DNA of 64,000 nucleotides from Virgibacillus siamensis (GCF_900162695.1 NZ_FUIH01000007.1:682001-746000), one strand, 5' to 3'; counted from the stretch's first letter, positions 35,973 through 45,045 are shown. Notes: generated from the letters alone by a model not told the origin. Made by a program: numbers and translations.

Positions 35973-36743
35973 TTATTTTGCGTTTTCTGATTGATTCCTG
36001 CCAGATAAAAACCATCCAATAACCGCGATTGCAATTAGTACCCCCCAGAAGATAATTGTCCATACAGTACTGTGCGGGAATGACTCAGGCAATACTCCGA
36101 CATTCTCATGGGAAAGTGTAATTACAGCCAGTTTCACACCGACCCATGCAACGATAAGGAAAGCAACCGTTTCGAGACCAGGACGTTTATCGAGAAGTTT
36201 TGTAAACCAGTCTGCTGCGAATTTAATTAAGATTAATCCCGCTACTGTACCGGCAACAATGATGGCAAATTGTCCACCATCCAAACCGCCGAATTGAGGG
36301 AGGGGTGTTTTTGGCAATGTAACTGCAAGCGCAACAGCGGCAAGGACGGAGTCAATTGCGAATGCAATATCAGCTACACCGATTTGTGCTACTGTACCCC
36401 AAAAACCGGAATTTTTTTCCGAACGATCATCTTGCTTTCCCTTTGAACTGAAATATGCCTTATAAATATGTTTTCCGCCTATATAAATGAGGTACGCCGC
36501 ACCAATCGCCTGTACTTGCCAAACATTTGCCAAAAATGATATAAGAAAGATAGAAGCAAATCGGAAAATAAATGCACCCAAAATACCATAATTGATTGCC
36601 CGCTTTTTTTGATCATCGGGTAAATGCTTCGCAATCACTGCGATGACGAGTGCATTGTCCGCCGATAGTATTCCTTCCAAACCGATTAATATCAATAAAG
36701 TCCATGCGTATTCTATCCATATTGTGTCCATTACATTTGACAC
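35973..36743 (-). CDS. TerC-family integral membrane protein
   Basis: A 256-residue protein with about seven helices and the two acidic family motifs: LEGILSADNALVIAVI near the N-terminus and DIAFAIDSVLAAVAL in the middle. Members (YkoY, YceF, Alx types) export manganese or help load metalloenzymes in Bacillus. No Mn riboswitch of the yybP-ykoY class is recognisable in the 186-nt upstream region. ATG 36743 or ATG 36731 could be the start; GGCAGGTG favours the first. Confidence 0.87.
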   Translation of the reverse strand: MSNVMDTIWIEYAWTLLILIGLEGILSADNALVIAVIAKHLPDDQKKRAINYGILGAFIFRFASIFLISFLANVWQVQAIGAAYLIYIGGKHIYKAYFSSKGKQDDRSEKNSGFWGTVAQIGVADIAFAIDSVLAAVALAVTLPKTPLPQFGGLDGGQFAIIVAGTVAGLILIKFAADWFTKLLDKRPGLETVAFLIVAWVGVKLAVITLSHENVGVLPESFPHSTVWTIIFWGVLIAIAVIGWFLSGRNQSENAK

Positions 36744-36929
36744 CTGCCTTCAAATAAAAAATAGGATTGCACTTGTAGTATAAATAAATTTCCGCTTAAT
36801 ATGCAATGACTGTCATCAGGTTGTCCATCAGGTAACAACTAAAAATTGTAATCCAGAAGTATTCCACTCCATATTTCATGGTAATATGAATTTATGAATG
36901 GAATCTATATTTAGGGAGGAATTTTTGAA

Positions 36930-37340
36930 ATGGCAATACAAGTGACGCCTTATTTTATGATGGATGGAAATGCCAGAGAAGCCATCCGATTTTACGAACA
37001 AACATTGGAAGCAACCGTTCTTTCTGTTCAAACCTATAAAGACGTGATGCCTTCTTGTCCTACCGCAATAGCGGAACAAGTGGCACATGCATTGTTAAAG
37101 GTTGGTGATGATGAACTCCTATTTTCGGATACACCCGGACCGCCAATTCAAAAAGGCAATCAATTGATGATGAGTATTTCAACAGACAGCCCGGAGAGGA
37201 CAAAGCGGATATTTGAAGCATTGAAGAAGGGCGGCAAGGTTAATCAGCCACTAGAAGAGACGCCATTCAGCCCGGCATTTGGAAATGTAACCGATCAATT
37301 TGGTGTAACGTTTCAACTTGTAACAGAAAAATCATCTTAA
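36930..37340 (+). CDS. VOC-superfamily PhnB-like protein, single domain
   Basis: A 136-residue protein of the glyoxalase/bleomycin-resistance fold, PhnB-like (MMDGNAREAIRFYEQTLEA, ALLKVGDDELLFSDTPG, TPFSPAFGNVTDQFGVTFQL). Ribosome site GGGAGGA. Function unknown. It shares a family with the two-domain protein at 38112-39026 nearby. Confidence 0.85.
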   Translation: MAIQVTPYFMMDGNAREAIRFYEQTLEATVLSVQTYKDVMPSCPTAIAEQVAHALLKVGDDELLFSDTPGPPIQKGNQLMMSISTDSPERTKRIFEALKKGGKVNQPLEETPFSPAFGNVTDQFGVTFQLVTEKSS

Positions 37341-37370
37341 GCATAAGTGCGATTATTCGCAGTATCACGC

Positions 37371-37416
37371 TTAAATTAAATGGAGTGCATGTTTGCCGGC
37401 ACTCCATTTAATTTAA
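37371..37416 (+). terminator. Strong hairpin after the PhnB-like gene
   Basis: A perfect 18-bp stem (37371-37388 with 37399-37416) with a 10-nt loop. The outer part is A/T-rich, so the T run sits inside the right arm. The rest of the gap up to 37690 has no gene I can support. Confidence 0.7.
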
Positions 37417-37690
37417 AGTGCCATGTATCCGGTTTTTCCAATAGACGGGTTGGATCAACGTTATGGGTAAGGGAAAGGTTACATTAATGCTAAACATTGA
37501 GTTGAAATAGGAAGAGTTGTTGGGAAAAGGACTATTGTCAGTTTGCTGTATTAAATTGGGAGGGATTTTACTATCCGAACTTTGTGGTCTAATCCTTCTT
37601 GTTTATTACATACATTGACATACATAAAAACACCATAACATCTCTCTATTCATTAAATTCCCCAATGGGATTGAATACGTTGATTCATGT

Positions 37691-37918
37691 TTAAGCCCGT
37701 TTGGCATAAACTTGTAAATTGTTTCGGAATAAGCAATCTTCTGCGTCTTTAAATAGGTATATTACTTGCATTGTATTGGTATCGTAAAAAAATATGATGT
37801 AGTCTTTTTCCTTGTCGATAATTTTTAAGCCGAATGGAAGGTTTGGGTAGGGACTGATCACGATTTCTTCCAGCTCAACGAACTTCTTTATGCAATTAAA
37901 TACTGCATCATAGGACAA
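37691..37918 (-). CDS. Uncharacterised small protein
   Basis: About 75 residues. A perfect AGGAGGTGA lies on the minus strand just before TTG 37918, which decides the start (MSYDAVFNCIKKFVELEEIV); a longer frame starting inside that ribosome site is rejected. It has alternating hydrophobic strands (DYIIFFYDTNTMQVIYLF) and two cysteines. No family recognised and no signal. It stands alone, opposite to both neighbours. The ribosome site makes it a likely real gene. Confidence 0.65.
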   Translation of the reverse strand: MSYDAVFNCIKKFVELEEIVISPYPNLPFGLKIIDKEKDYIIFFYDTNTMQVIYLFKDAEDCLFRNNLQVYAKRA

Positions 37919-38111
37919 AGCAACTTCACCTCCTATCAATCTATGTACGTTCTTTTCCCCAAAAACATAGATGTAATCTTATTTCGACAAGATCAGTGTA
38001 ATTTAGAACATCTTTTTCAATAAAAAACCGCAGATAAATTCAGCAATTTAAGAGAAACAAAAACAAAATCAAGTTGGTAGAATAAAAGAAAAATAGGCCA
38101 GGAGGATTCGT

Positions 38112-39026
38112 ATGACAAAAGTAATTCAGAATATCGTTCCACATTTATGGTTTGACAAGGAGGCGAATGAAGCAGCAACCTTTTATGCTTCCGTATTCCC
38201 TGAATCAAAGGTTACGAATGTAACAACACTTCACGATACACCATCAGGAGACGCACATTTAGTTTCGTTTAAATTATGGAATGAAACGTTCATGGCAATC
38301 AGTGCAGGACCTTATTTTAAATTCAATCCGTCGGTATCTTTTATGGTTAATTTTGACCCGTCACGGGAAAAAGACGCAAGTGAAAAAATAAATGAGGTTT
38401 GGAGCAGATTCTCTGAAGGCGGTACAGTGTTAATGCCGCTTGCTTCGTATCCGTTCAGTGAGAAGTATGGCTGGATCCAGGATAAGTATGGTTTGTCTTG
38501 GCAGTTAATCCTTACAAATCCGGAAGGTGAAGAACGGCCGGAAATTATACCGTCGTTTATGTTTGTGGGTGATAACTGCGGTAAAGCAGAAGAGGCGATT
38601 AATTATTATCTGTCTGTATTTAAGAACTCAAAAGAGGGGCATATTGCTCGCTACCCGCAAGGCATGAAACCTGATAAAGAAGGAACAATTATGTTTTCTG
38701 ATTTCATGCTTGAAGATCAGTGGTTCACCGCAATGGACAGTGCGGGGGATCATAGCTTCCATTTCAATGAGGCAACTTCATTTATGGTATATTGCGACAC
38801 ACAAGAAGAAATTGATTATTACTGGGATAAGCTGTCCGCCGTTCCGGAGGCCGAGCAATGCGGTTGGCTGAAAGATAGGTATGGAATATCCTGGCAGATA
38901 GTACCCAGGGAAATGGATGAGATGATGGCAGACGGTACCCCGGAACAAATTGCGCGCTTTAATAAGGCAACTCTTAATATGAAGAAACTTAATATTGCGG
39001 AATTAAAGAAAGCATACAATGCATAA
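38112..39026 (+). CDS. VOC-superfamily PhnB-like protein, two domains
   Basis: A 304-residue protein with two consecutive PhnB/3-demethylubiquinone-methyltransferase-like domains, roughly 1-140 and 145-304. Each starts with a strand and an EA-FY-xSVF motif (ANEAATFYASVFPESKV; AEEAINYYLSVFKNSKE) and ends with GWIQDKYGLSWQL or GWLKDRYGISWQI. The ribosome site is AGGAGG. Despite the domain name, no methyltransferase activity is implied. Function unknown. Confidence 0.87.
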   Translation: MTKVIQNIVPHLWFDKEANEAATFYASVFPESKVTNVTTLHDTPSGDAHLVSFKLWNETFMAISAGPYFKFNPSVSFMVNFDPSREKDASEKINEVWSRFSEGGTVLMPLASYPFSEKYGWIQDKYGLSWQLILTNPEGEERPEIIPSFMFVGDNCGKAEEAINYYLSVFKNSKEGHIARYPQGMKPDKEGTIMFSDFMLEDQWFTAMDSAGDHSFHFNEATSFMVYCDTQEEIDYYWDKLSAVPEAEQCGWLKDRYGISWQIVPREMDEMMADGTPEQIARFNKATLNMKKLNIAELKKAYNA

Positions 39027-39098
39027 AGGCCCGTTGGTGTTAAAATTTCTGAAAAGTATGGTATGCTTATTTAAGCGTTTCAAACCAGGGGGATAAAC

Positions 39099-39554
39099 TT
39101 GAAAAAGAAAATAGATGAGAATCAAATTCATGAAAAACATTATAATGAAATTTATGAACAGGTAAAAAGGGATCCGTATGCACAATCACTTGGAATTGAA
39201 TTAACCGACTTCAAGGCGGGATTTACGGAAGCAATGTTAGTCGTGCAAAGCCATATGGTTAATGCCCATGGGACTGTTCACGGGGCAATCATATACGCAT
39301 TGGCAGACCACGTTTTTTCGGTTGCCTTCAATGCATATGGTAAAATTTCTGTCGGCCTTTCAACAACAATCCAGTTTATCCGGGCAGCTGAAGCTGGTGA
39401 CAGAATCACAGCCCGGGCAACTGAAATTAGAAGGAATTATCGAACCGGATTTTATAGAATTGATATATGTCACCAGGATGATTTAATCGCGACAATGGAT
39501 GCAGTATCATACCGGAAGGATCATTATTTTATTGAACTGGAAGAAAAGTGGTAA
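39099..39554 (+). CDS. PaaI-type hotdog-fold thioesterase
   Basis: A 151-residue protein starting at TTG 39099 (AGGGGGAT 7 nt upstream). The motif HMVNAHGTVHGAIIYALADH contains the Asn/Gly/Asp positions of the PaaI hotdog active site, and SVGLSTTIQFIRAAEAGDRI follows. It would hydrolyse acyl- or aryl-CoA thioesters, probably as a housekeeping CoA-recycling enzyme. No phenylacetate genes are nearby. It ends at the terminator at 39561. Confidence 0.87.
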   Translation: MKKKIDENQIHEKHYNEIYEQVKRDPYAQSLGIELTDFKAGFTEAMLVVQSHMVNAHGTVHGAIIYALADHVFSVAFNAYGKISVGLSTTIQFIRAAEAGDRITARATEIRRNYRTGFYRIDICHQDDLIATMDAVSYRKDHYFIELEEKW

Positions 39555-39560
39555 TGAAAG

Positions 39561-39592
39561 CGGAGTGAAGGGTTTGAACTTCACTCCGTTTT
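39561..39592. terminator. Bidirectional intrinsic terminator
   Basis: A perfect 10-bp GC-rich stem CGGAGTGAAG/CTTCACTCCG (39561-39570 with 39579-39588), loop of 8, followed by TTTTG. It ends the thioesterase gene and sits 20 bp beyond the convergent blaI stop. Confidence 0.85.
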
Positions 39593-39608
39593 GTACTGAT
39601 GGGGAATC

Positions 39609-39992
39609 TTACTTTTTATTTTGCTTCTTATCCAAAATGGACCTTAACTCTTTGATTTCTTCTTCCGACAGGTCTTCATCCTGAATAAATTGAACGAGCA
39701 TCGATTTTAAGGTGCCGTCATAGATTCGTTTTACGAAGGATTCTGTTTTTGCACGCTGACATTCGTCCTGGGAGTAGAGCGGATAGAACGTATATATCCG
39801 ACGATCTTTATGAACACCGACAACCTCTTTTTTTGTAAGCCGATCTAACAAGGTACGTACGGTCTTCGGCTTCCAGTTCGTATGTGCCGGCAAGGATGAA
39901 ATGATTTCATTTGCTGTTTGCGGCGCTTTTGCCCAAAGCACCTTCAATACTTCCCATTCTGACTCTGAAATAGCGGGTATTTTATTTGTCAC
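39609..39992 (-). CDS. blaI: BlaI/MecI-family repressor
   Basis: A 127-residue winged-helix repressor (ISESEWEVLKVLWAKAPQTANEIIS, KTVRTLLDRLTKKEVV, then the dimerisation helices). BlaI dimers bind TACA-N2-TGTA dyads and are cleaved when BlaR1 senses a beta-lactam. It follows blaR1 by 21 nt. Two matching dyads lie upstream of the beta-lactamase gene at 43365-43397, so this is its repressor. Confidence 0.92.
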   Translation of the reverse strand: MTNKIPAISESEWEVLKVLWAKAPQTANEIISSLPAHTNWKPKTVRTLLDRLTKKEVVGVHKDRRIYTFYPLYSQDECQRAKTESFVKRIYDGTLKSMLVQFIQDEDLSEEEIKELRSILDKKQNKK

Positions 39993-40013
39993 GTGGATCC
40001 CTGCCTTTATTTT

Positions 40014-41783
40014 CTAATAAATACCTTTGTCTTTCAAAATGGATTTTGTAATCTTCGCAGCTGTACTGCCGTTTGCATGATGGCTGTTTTCAATATTGGC
40101 TGCAAAGAAATAAGTGTTGTGTTCCGTTTCTGCAAATCCAATGAACCAGCCATTCACATTTTTTCCATTGACTGTTCCTGTACCGGTTTTGCCATAAAGG
40201 GCTGCTTGGTCTTTGGTCTCTAACTTGATGGCTTCTTTTACGAATTGAATATTCTTCTTATCAAATCCAAATTTGTTTGTGTAAAAGTTTTTGAGTAACT
40301 GCACCTGTTCAATTGGCGAAATTTTTAAAGAAGATTCAAGCCAATAGCTTTCAATTCCGCCGGACACATTTTGATTCCCATAATTCAGTTGATCAAGATA
40401 TGCTTGAATACTTTCCATTTGAACCAACTTATCCAGCCTTTGAAAGTACCAGGTTACGGAGTTTTCCATCGCTGTAAATAAGTTTTGATTTTGGTTCCAG
40501 GTGTTGTACGGATATGTTTTGCCATTCCACTTCATGGAGGTCTGATGTCTCGTGATTACACCGGATTCCAATGCGAATAATGCGCTGTATATTTTATATG
40601 TGGAATTCGGTGATACCCGTAACGTGCTTTTATCTTTATTATAGATATGGTATTGTGCTTCCCGCAAATCATAAATTACAAAGCTGCCATCATAGTCTTT
40701 GAAAAATCCGCTTAAATCTTCATATATCGTATGTTTTTTATCGAAGGTGATCCGATTATCACTATAAGGCATTGCAGAAGCAATCGGAATTTGGCTTGTG
40801 ACAATTCCTGCCAGTACTATAAAAATCAGCATGCTTTTCAGTTTTAACAGTTTGGATTCTTTTGTGAAGTCCGCAATTCGTTCAATCCGCTTTTTTAACT
40901 GTTTTTTTGACCCGGCAAACTGGTTAACGATTGCGAAATGCCTTGAATGATAGGATTTATCTACAAAATTAAGAATCGTGTTCCCGTAGGCTGCATGCTG
41001 GTTTTCTTCAAGCATTGTTAGGACGGCTCTGTCACAGGCGATTTCACGGTCCAGACGCATTTCCTTGAAGGCAATCCAGATTAATGGATTAAACCAGTAC
41101 AAAATCTGGAACAGGATGACTATATAATTCGTGGCAATGTCTTTATATTTAATGTGATTCAGTTCATGCAGCAAAATGTATTTCAAATCTTTCATAGACA
41201 TCCAGGCTTCCGCATGTTGTGGCAGGATAATGTATGTTCTAAACATGCCGAACGTCAGCGGTGACTTAATAAGTGGTGATTTCACCAATATAATCCGACG
41301 CGAAATATGAAGGTGTTGTTTACTTTGTTCGAGTAATGTGAGCACCTCTTTATTTTTAACGATGCTTGCAGATGTCTTGATTTTTCGCAGTTTAAACCAG
41401 GCGTTCATTGTCAAAGCAATCATGCCGAGCATTCCTAAAATCCATATAATGGTTACGATATAGTTTGAAAATGTAAGGTCAATCCGGGTAACAGATGTTG
41501 AAAAATCGTGCATCCAATTTCCATTTTCCGATGCAGGATTTTCTGATGCAGTGTTGATTGGGGACGTATTGTTTTGTGAAGTCCCATTCCATGAGAATTC
41601 ACCCCCGAAGTTCAATAATTGTGCCGGCAGGAAGGGAATTATTAATGCAGTCAGTAAAAGAAACCATAAATTATATTGCCATTTGGATGTCAATTGATTT
41701 TTAAAAACCTTCCGGATAAGCATAATTGCAGTGACTACAAAAGAAGATATGAACATGCATACAGCCAGTTGGGGGACAGACAT
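40014..41783 (-). CDS. blaR1: BlaR1/MecR1-family beta-lactam sensor
   Basis: A 589-residue membrane protein. Four N-terminal membrane segments flank the M56 zinc peptidase motif HELNH (206-210) with a nearby downstream Glu. The extracellular C-terminal sensor is a penicillin-binding domain with STYK (394-397) and KTGTG near 550. Acylation by a beta-lactam triggers the protease, which inactivates BlaI. It is upstream of blaI on the same strand and separated from the beta-lactamase gene by one inverted gene. No clear BlaI dyad is visible in its own upstream region. Confidence 0.92.
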   Translation of the reverse strand: MSVPQLAVCMFISSFVVTAIMLIRKVFKNQLTSKWQYNLWFLLLTALIIPFLPAQLLNFGGEFSWNGTSQNNTSPINTASENPASENGNWMHDFSTSVTRIDLTFSNYIVTIIWILGMLGMIALTMNAWFKLRKIKTSASIVKNKEVLTLLEQSKQHLHISRRIILVKSPLIKSPLTFGMFRTYIILPQHAEAWMSMKDLKYILLHELNHIKYKDIATNYIVILFQILYWFNPLIWIAFKEMRLDREIACDRAVLTMLEENQHAAYGNTILNFVDKSYHSRHFAIVNQFAGSKKQLKKRIERIADFTKESKLLKLKSMLIFIVLAGIVTSQIPIASAMPYSDNRITFDKKHTIYEDLSGFFKDYDGSFVIYDLREAQYHIYNKDKSTLRVSPNSTYKIYSALFALESGVITRHQTSMKWNGKTYPYNTWNQNQNLFTAMENSVTWYFQRLDKLVQMESIQAYLDQLNYGNQNVSGGIESYWLESSLKISPIEQVQLLKNFYTNKFGFDKKNIQFVKEAIKLETKDQAALYGKTGTGTVNGKNVNGWFIGFAETEHNTYFFAANIENSHHANGSTAAKITKSILKDKGIY

Positions 41784-41945
41784 CTGTTTTCATCTCCTTT
41801 ATTGCGAAGTTATTAACTCAAAGTACCTTAATTCTGCCATGGCGTCAAATATGAATTTTTTATGAATAATAGTGTATGCAGCAGGTAATTCCCGCAGCAT
41901 GCAAGAAATAAAAGAATATCATAATATGGAAAGGAGGTATTGTGT

Positions 41946-42287
41946 ATGAGTGAAAAACATAATGATTTCATCGGCGATATGATGCGGGAAAATCAGGACG
42001 ACTATAACAATTTACCTGGAAAAGGAAAACCATTGCCGAAAGAAAATTTGCAGATGGACACCTTTCAGCGTTTTCAAAAGACAGCAAAAGATGCCGGTTT
42101 TTTGCCGCCATGGTTAAAACTGCAAAAAGAAATAGCTTCTTTATTAAAAACAGCAAAAACAGAAAAAGATTTGGAAGACATAAACTCGAAAATTAAAAAA
42201 CATAATCGTATCTGTCCCATACCCATGCAAAAAAATTTGGTCAGTTTCGTAAATTTGGAAAAGGCAAAAGACAATTGGAGCGAATGA
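41946..42287 (+). CDS. DUF1992 (DnaJ-homologue subfamily C member 28-like) protein
   Basis: About 113 residues from ATG 41946, with a perfect AAGGAGGT 7 nt upstream. The family signature is DFIGDMMRENQDDYNNLPGKGKPL followed by a helical segment. Cytoplasmic and of unknown function; despite the name, no J-domain is present. It is inserted on the opposite strand between blaR1-blaI and bla, which separates the resistance gene from its regulators. Confidence 0.85.
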   Translation: MSEKHNDFIGDMMRENQDDYNNLPGKGKPLPKENLQMDTFQRFQKTAKDAGFLPPWLKLQKEIASLLKTAKTEKDLEDINSKIKKHNRICPIPMQKNLVSFVNLEKAKDNWSE

Positions 42288-42302
42288 GGATTATATGAAG
42301 GG

Positions 42303-42334
42303 TCACACATGCCAGATTCGATTGACATGTGTGA
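42303..42334. terminator. Hairpin between DUF1992 gene and bla
   Basis: TCACACATG/CATGTGTGA (42303-42311 with 42326-42334) in the convergent gap, 12 bp before the bla stop; likely bidirectional. Confidence 0.6.
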
Positions 42335-42345
42335 TCCCGAATTTC

Positions 42346-43275
42346 TTATTGTAGAGCGTTCAGCGTAATTTCAGCAGCCTTTGCAACCAGTGCGTCGTCA
42401 TATTCGGCGTCCTCTTTATTGTGCCGGGACATAACCGCGATGACGATTGGTTCTCTGTTCGGCGGCCAAACAATTGCAATGTCATTTCGTGTGCCATAGC
42501 TTCCGGCACCGCTTTTGTCACCAACTTTCCATCCTTCAGGCGCACCTGCACGTATCAGTGCGTCTCCCGTTGCATTTCCTTTCATCCAATCGATAAGTAA
42601 TTCACGCTTATTTTTTGAAAGAAAATCACTTAGGGCGACTTTTTTCAGATTAGCGGCCATGGCTTTTGGTGTGCTGGTATCACGCTTGTTACCCGGTTTG
42701 AATTCGTTTAACTCAGTTTCGTAACGTTCCGGCTGGGTAACATCATCACCGATGTTGCGTAAAGCTTGCTCAAATTTATCGGGACCCCCGATCGCTTCAA
42801 GCAGGAGGTTCCCGGCGGTGTTATCGCTTTTACGGATGGCTGCTTCACTTATTTCCAGCAATGTCATACCATCATCCACGTGTTTCTCGGTAACCGGGGA
42901 ATAGGTAACCAGATCATCCTTCGTGTACGGAATAACTCTTTCAAGTTCTTGGATGTCGTTTTGCTTCAGCAAGATTGCTGCAGCCAAAACTTTAAATGTG
43001 GACGTGTAGGCGAAACGCTCATTTGGATGGTATGCGACAGTTTGTTTCGTACCTGTATCGATTGCATAAACACCGATTCGGGCGTCGAATTCATTTTCAA
43101 GCTGGGCAAATTTTTCATCTTTACTAATTCTTTGCTTTGATTTTTTACCTGTGTCAGATGACGCATCCGTCTTACTGTCTGCATTAGCGCATGCGGTAAG
43201 TGTTGTTAATAACATTAATGAAATGAACAATGTAAACATGCAGGTGCTGGACTTCAATGAAAATCTTCTACTCAC
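42346..43275 (-). CDS. bla: Class A beta-lactamase lipoprotein
   Basis: About 309 residues from GTG 43275; a GTG at 43287 adds four residues. A lipobox (LTAC) after a hydrophobic signal predicts a membrane-anchored enzyme. All class A motifs are present (numbering from the longer start): S-T-F-K at 96-99, SDN at 154-156, ELNEF in the omega loop with the general base Glu192, and KSG at 258-260. It would hydrolyse penicillins and possibly cephalosporins. The promoter carries two BlaI dyads, so it is inducible. Confidence 0.94.
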   Translation of the reverse strand: MSRRFSLKSSTCMFTLFISLMLLTTLTACANADSKTDASSDTGKKSKQRISKDEKFAQLENEFDARIGVYAIDTGTKQTVAYHPNERFAYTSTFKVLAAAILLKQNDIQELERVIPYTKDDLVTYSPVTEKHVDDGMTLLEISEAAIRKSDNTAGNLLLEAIGGPDKFEQALRNIGDDVTQPERYETELNEFKPGNKRDTSTPKAMAANLKKVALSDFLSKNKRELLIDWMKGNATGDALIRAGAPEGWKVGDKSGAGSYGTRNDIAIVWPPNREPIVIAVMSRHNKEDAEYDDALVAKAAEITLNALQ

Positions 43276-43364
43276 AAGAATACCCACTTTCTATTGGATT
43301 GTTTAAATATCCCGTTTACCAATCGTTTGCGGAAGTTATCAATACCTCCTTTTTAAATCACTGG

Positions 43365-43397
43365 ATTACATCTGTAGTTCAATATTACACATGTAGT
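43365..43397 (-). promoter_or_regulatory. Two BlaI operators at the bla promoter
   Basis: Two dyads of the form ATTACA-N2-TGTAGT at 43365-43378 and 43384-43397, 19 bp apart centre to centre, i.e. nearly two helical turns on the same face. One overlaps the -10 and spacer, the other covers the start-site region. The TACA/TGTA half-sites fit known BlaI/MecI operators. Confidence 0.82.
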
Positions 43398-43411
43398 CTA
43401 AAGGGTGTCAA
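43382..43411 (-). promoter_or_regulatory. Promoter of the beta-lactamase gene
   Basis: On the minus strand, TTGACA (43411-43406), an 18-bp spacer, and TAATAT (43387-43382). The strong -35 fits a highly inducible gene held down by BlaI. Confidence 0.7.
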
Positions 43412-43596
43412 CCCAAAATATAAAAAAGAAGCCTGAAATTATCCTCGAGGTGTCGGAATTAAGGTGAATGATACAGGGAACACGGGAAGGTATTGATTTT
43501 AATGATGAAGGCAGATGTGATTTATGGAAGCACGATTTCAAAAATAACGGAGGGGTTATGATACAGGAGTCTGAAACGAAGCGAATGGTTCCATCT

Positions 43597-43635
43597 AAAA
43601 ATAATTATATCCCCCGCCTGATTGGCAGGGGATAT
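43597..43635 (-). terminator. Intrinsic terminator of the xylR-like gene
   Basis: Reading the minus strand, ATATCCCC (43635-43628) pairs with GGGGATAT (43614-43607), with an inner GCC/GGC, followed by AATTATTTTT. The rest of the 43400-43600 gap holds no gene I can support. Confidence 0.75.
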
Positions 43636-43661
43636 TAGATTAACATAAAGCAGTTTTATTC

Positions 43662-44861
43662 TTAAGCCTCGGAAACCCTTTTTTCCACATCAACATTCAG
43701 AAATTTTTCGGATGTCAAAGCTGCCACACCAAGTGCAGTTGAGTGCGTGTTCAGTTCAGAAAAATAAATATTCATATCGTCATGCTGATACCAAAGTGTA
43801 TGTGTTTTCATTCTTTGTTCCAATGTTTCTTTCAGCCATTTCTCCGAAGCAGCAATCCGATTTCCAATTATTATTTGGTCAGGATTGAAGATGTTAATAA
43901 TATTGTTTACCCCAATCCCCAGGTAATCGCCAACTTTCTCAAATAATTGTATTGCTGCTGGATTATTATTTTCTGCAAAGTCGTTAAGATCCTCCAGGGT
44001 AAGTTCTTTATCGCTGGCGGTTGGCAGGTCTGAATGTTTAGCTGCGTTCAATAAAGCCTGTTCCGAAGCATATAATTCCCAGCATCCTTCATTACCGCAA
44101 CGGCATTTTAGCCCGTTTGCCTGGATTGTCATGTGTCCCAATTCCCCCGAAAAACCGTTACTGCCTTTATATAACTTTCCATTTAGAATAAGTCCTACAC
44201 CAATTCCAATCCCGGCACTAATATAAATTATGTTTTCAAAATTTTCACCTGCTCCGAACCTTTTTTCACCATATGCTCCAGCATTTGCTTCATTTTCAAT
44301 GGTCACGGGGATATCATACTTTTTTTCCATGACTGTTTTTAAATCAACATTTTTCCATCCCAGGTTCGGTGCAAGGAGGATTTCATCTTTAGTACTTACT
44401 GTTCCGGGAACACCTATCCCAATTCCAATAATGCCGTATGGACTTTTCGGGGCAGAGGCTGTTAGAAAGTCAATTATTTCGAATAATTTCATTTCGATTT
44501 CTTCATATGATAATTCATTATGATTCATTTTCTTTTCGCAGTGTATGTTTCCTTGGAGATCGGTTAACGTTCCAAGTAAGTAATTAACTCCCAGATCAAT
44601 ACCTATTGAAAATCCGGCTTCTTCATTGAAATGAAGCATTACAGGTCTTCGTCCACCACTTGATTGCCCTGGACCAGATTCACTGATTAACTGTTCGTTA
44701 AGCAATTCATTGACCAGGGACGAAACTGTCCCTTTGTTCAATCCAGTATAGTGGGCGATATTTGCGCGGGAAATAGGGGAGTAAGTCATAATTGTATGAA
44801 GTACTAGCGATTTATTTCCTTTTTTAACAACAAATTGGTTCCATGTTTGATTTTGTCCCAT
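43662..44861 (-). CDS. xylR: ROK-family xylose repressor
   Basis: About 399 residues from ATG 44861, which follows AAAGGAG; a GTG at 44888 lies upstream of that ribosome site. It has an N-terminal winged helix (ANIAHYTGLNKGTVSSLVNEL), then a ROK domain with GELGHM and CRCGNEGCWE. The gene is divergent from the xylo-oligosaccharide binding protein gene. Three promoters in the locus share a 22-bp operator, so this is the likely regulator, relieved by xylose. It is paralogous to the ROK protein at 1.9-3.1 kb. Confidence 0.9.
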   Translation of the reverse strand: MGQNQTWNQFVVKKGNKSLVLHTIMTYSPISRANIAHYTGLNKGTVSSLVNELLNEQLISESGPGQSSGGRRPVMLHFNEEAGFSIGIDLGVNYLLGTLTDLQGNIHCEKKMNHNELSYEEIEMKLFEIIDFLTASAPKSPYGIIGIGIGVPGTVSTKDEILLAPNLGWKNVDLKTVMEKKYDIPVTIENEANAGAYGEKRFGAGENFENIIYISAGIGIGVGLILNGKLYKGSNGFSGELGHMTIQANGLKCRCGNEGCWELYASEQALLNAAKHSDLPTASDKELTLEDLNDFAENNNPAAIQLFEKVGDYLGIGVNNIINIFNPDQIIIGNRIAASEKWLKETLEQRMKTHTLWYQHDDMNIYFSELNTHSTALGVAALTSEKFLNVDVEKRVSEA

Positions 44862-44988
44862 AAGAATATCATGCTCTCCTTTATCCACCGAATAAACTAT
44901 CCTAAACCGATTACTTTTCCATTATTATAACCTATTTATATTACCAAACAAACGGGTTCGTATAGGATCATTAAATTTCATTATAAAC

Positions 44989-45010
44989 TTTGTTCATTCG
45001 GTAGACAAAC
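44989..45010 (+). promoter_or_regulatory. XylR operator 1 (upstream of the binding-protein gene)
   Basis: TTTGTTCA, 6 central bases and TAGACAAAC form a dyad (TTTGTYTA/TAGACAAA). Closely related sequences lie at 46493-46514 and 50845-50866. Its right half overlaps the -35 box of the promoter at 45002-45030. Confidence 0.8.
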
Positions 45011-45030
45011 GATGGTTATTTTGCTATTCT
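45002..45030 (+). promoter_or_regulatory. Promoter of the xylo-oligosaccharide binding-protein gene
   Basis: -35 TAGACA (45002-45007), 17-bp spacer, -10 TATTCT (45025-45030). The architecture is identical to the promoters at 46506 and 50858. Confidence 0.75.
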
Positions 45031-45045
45031 ATAAATGCATGATTT

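Noticed and set aside
36744..36929. Possible manganese riboswitch upstream of the TerC-family gene
   Set aside because: The region is only 186 nt, shared with a divergent gene, and shows none of the conserved blocks of the yybP-ykoY class.
43558..43638. A 26-codon frame after GGAGGGG
   Set aside because: The ribosome site is only two bases from the ATG and the frame runs straight through the xylR terminator stem.
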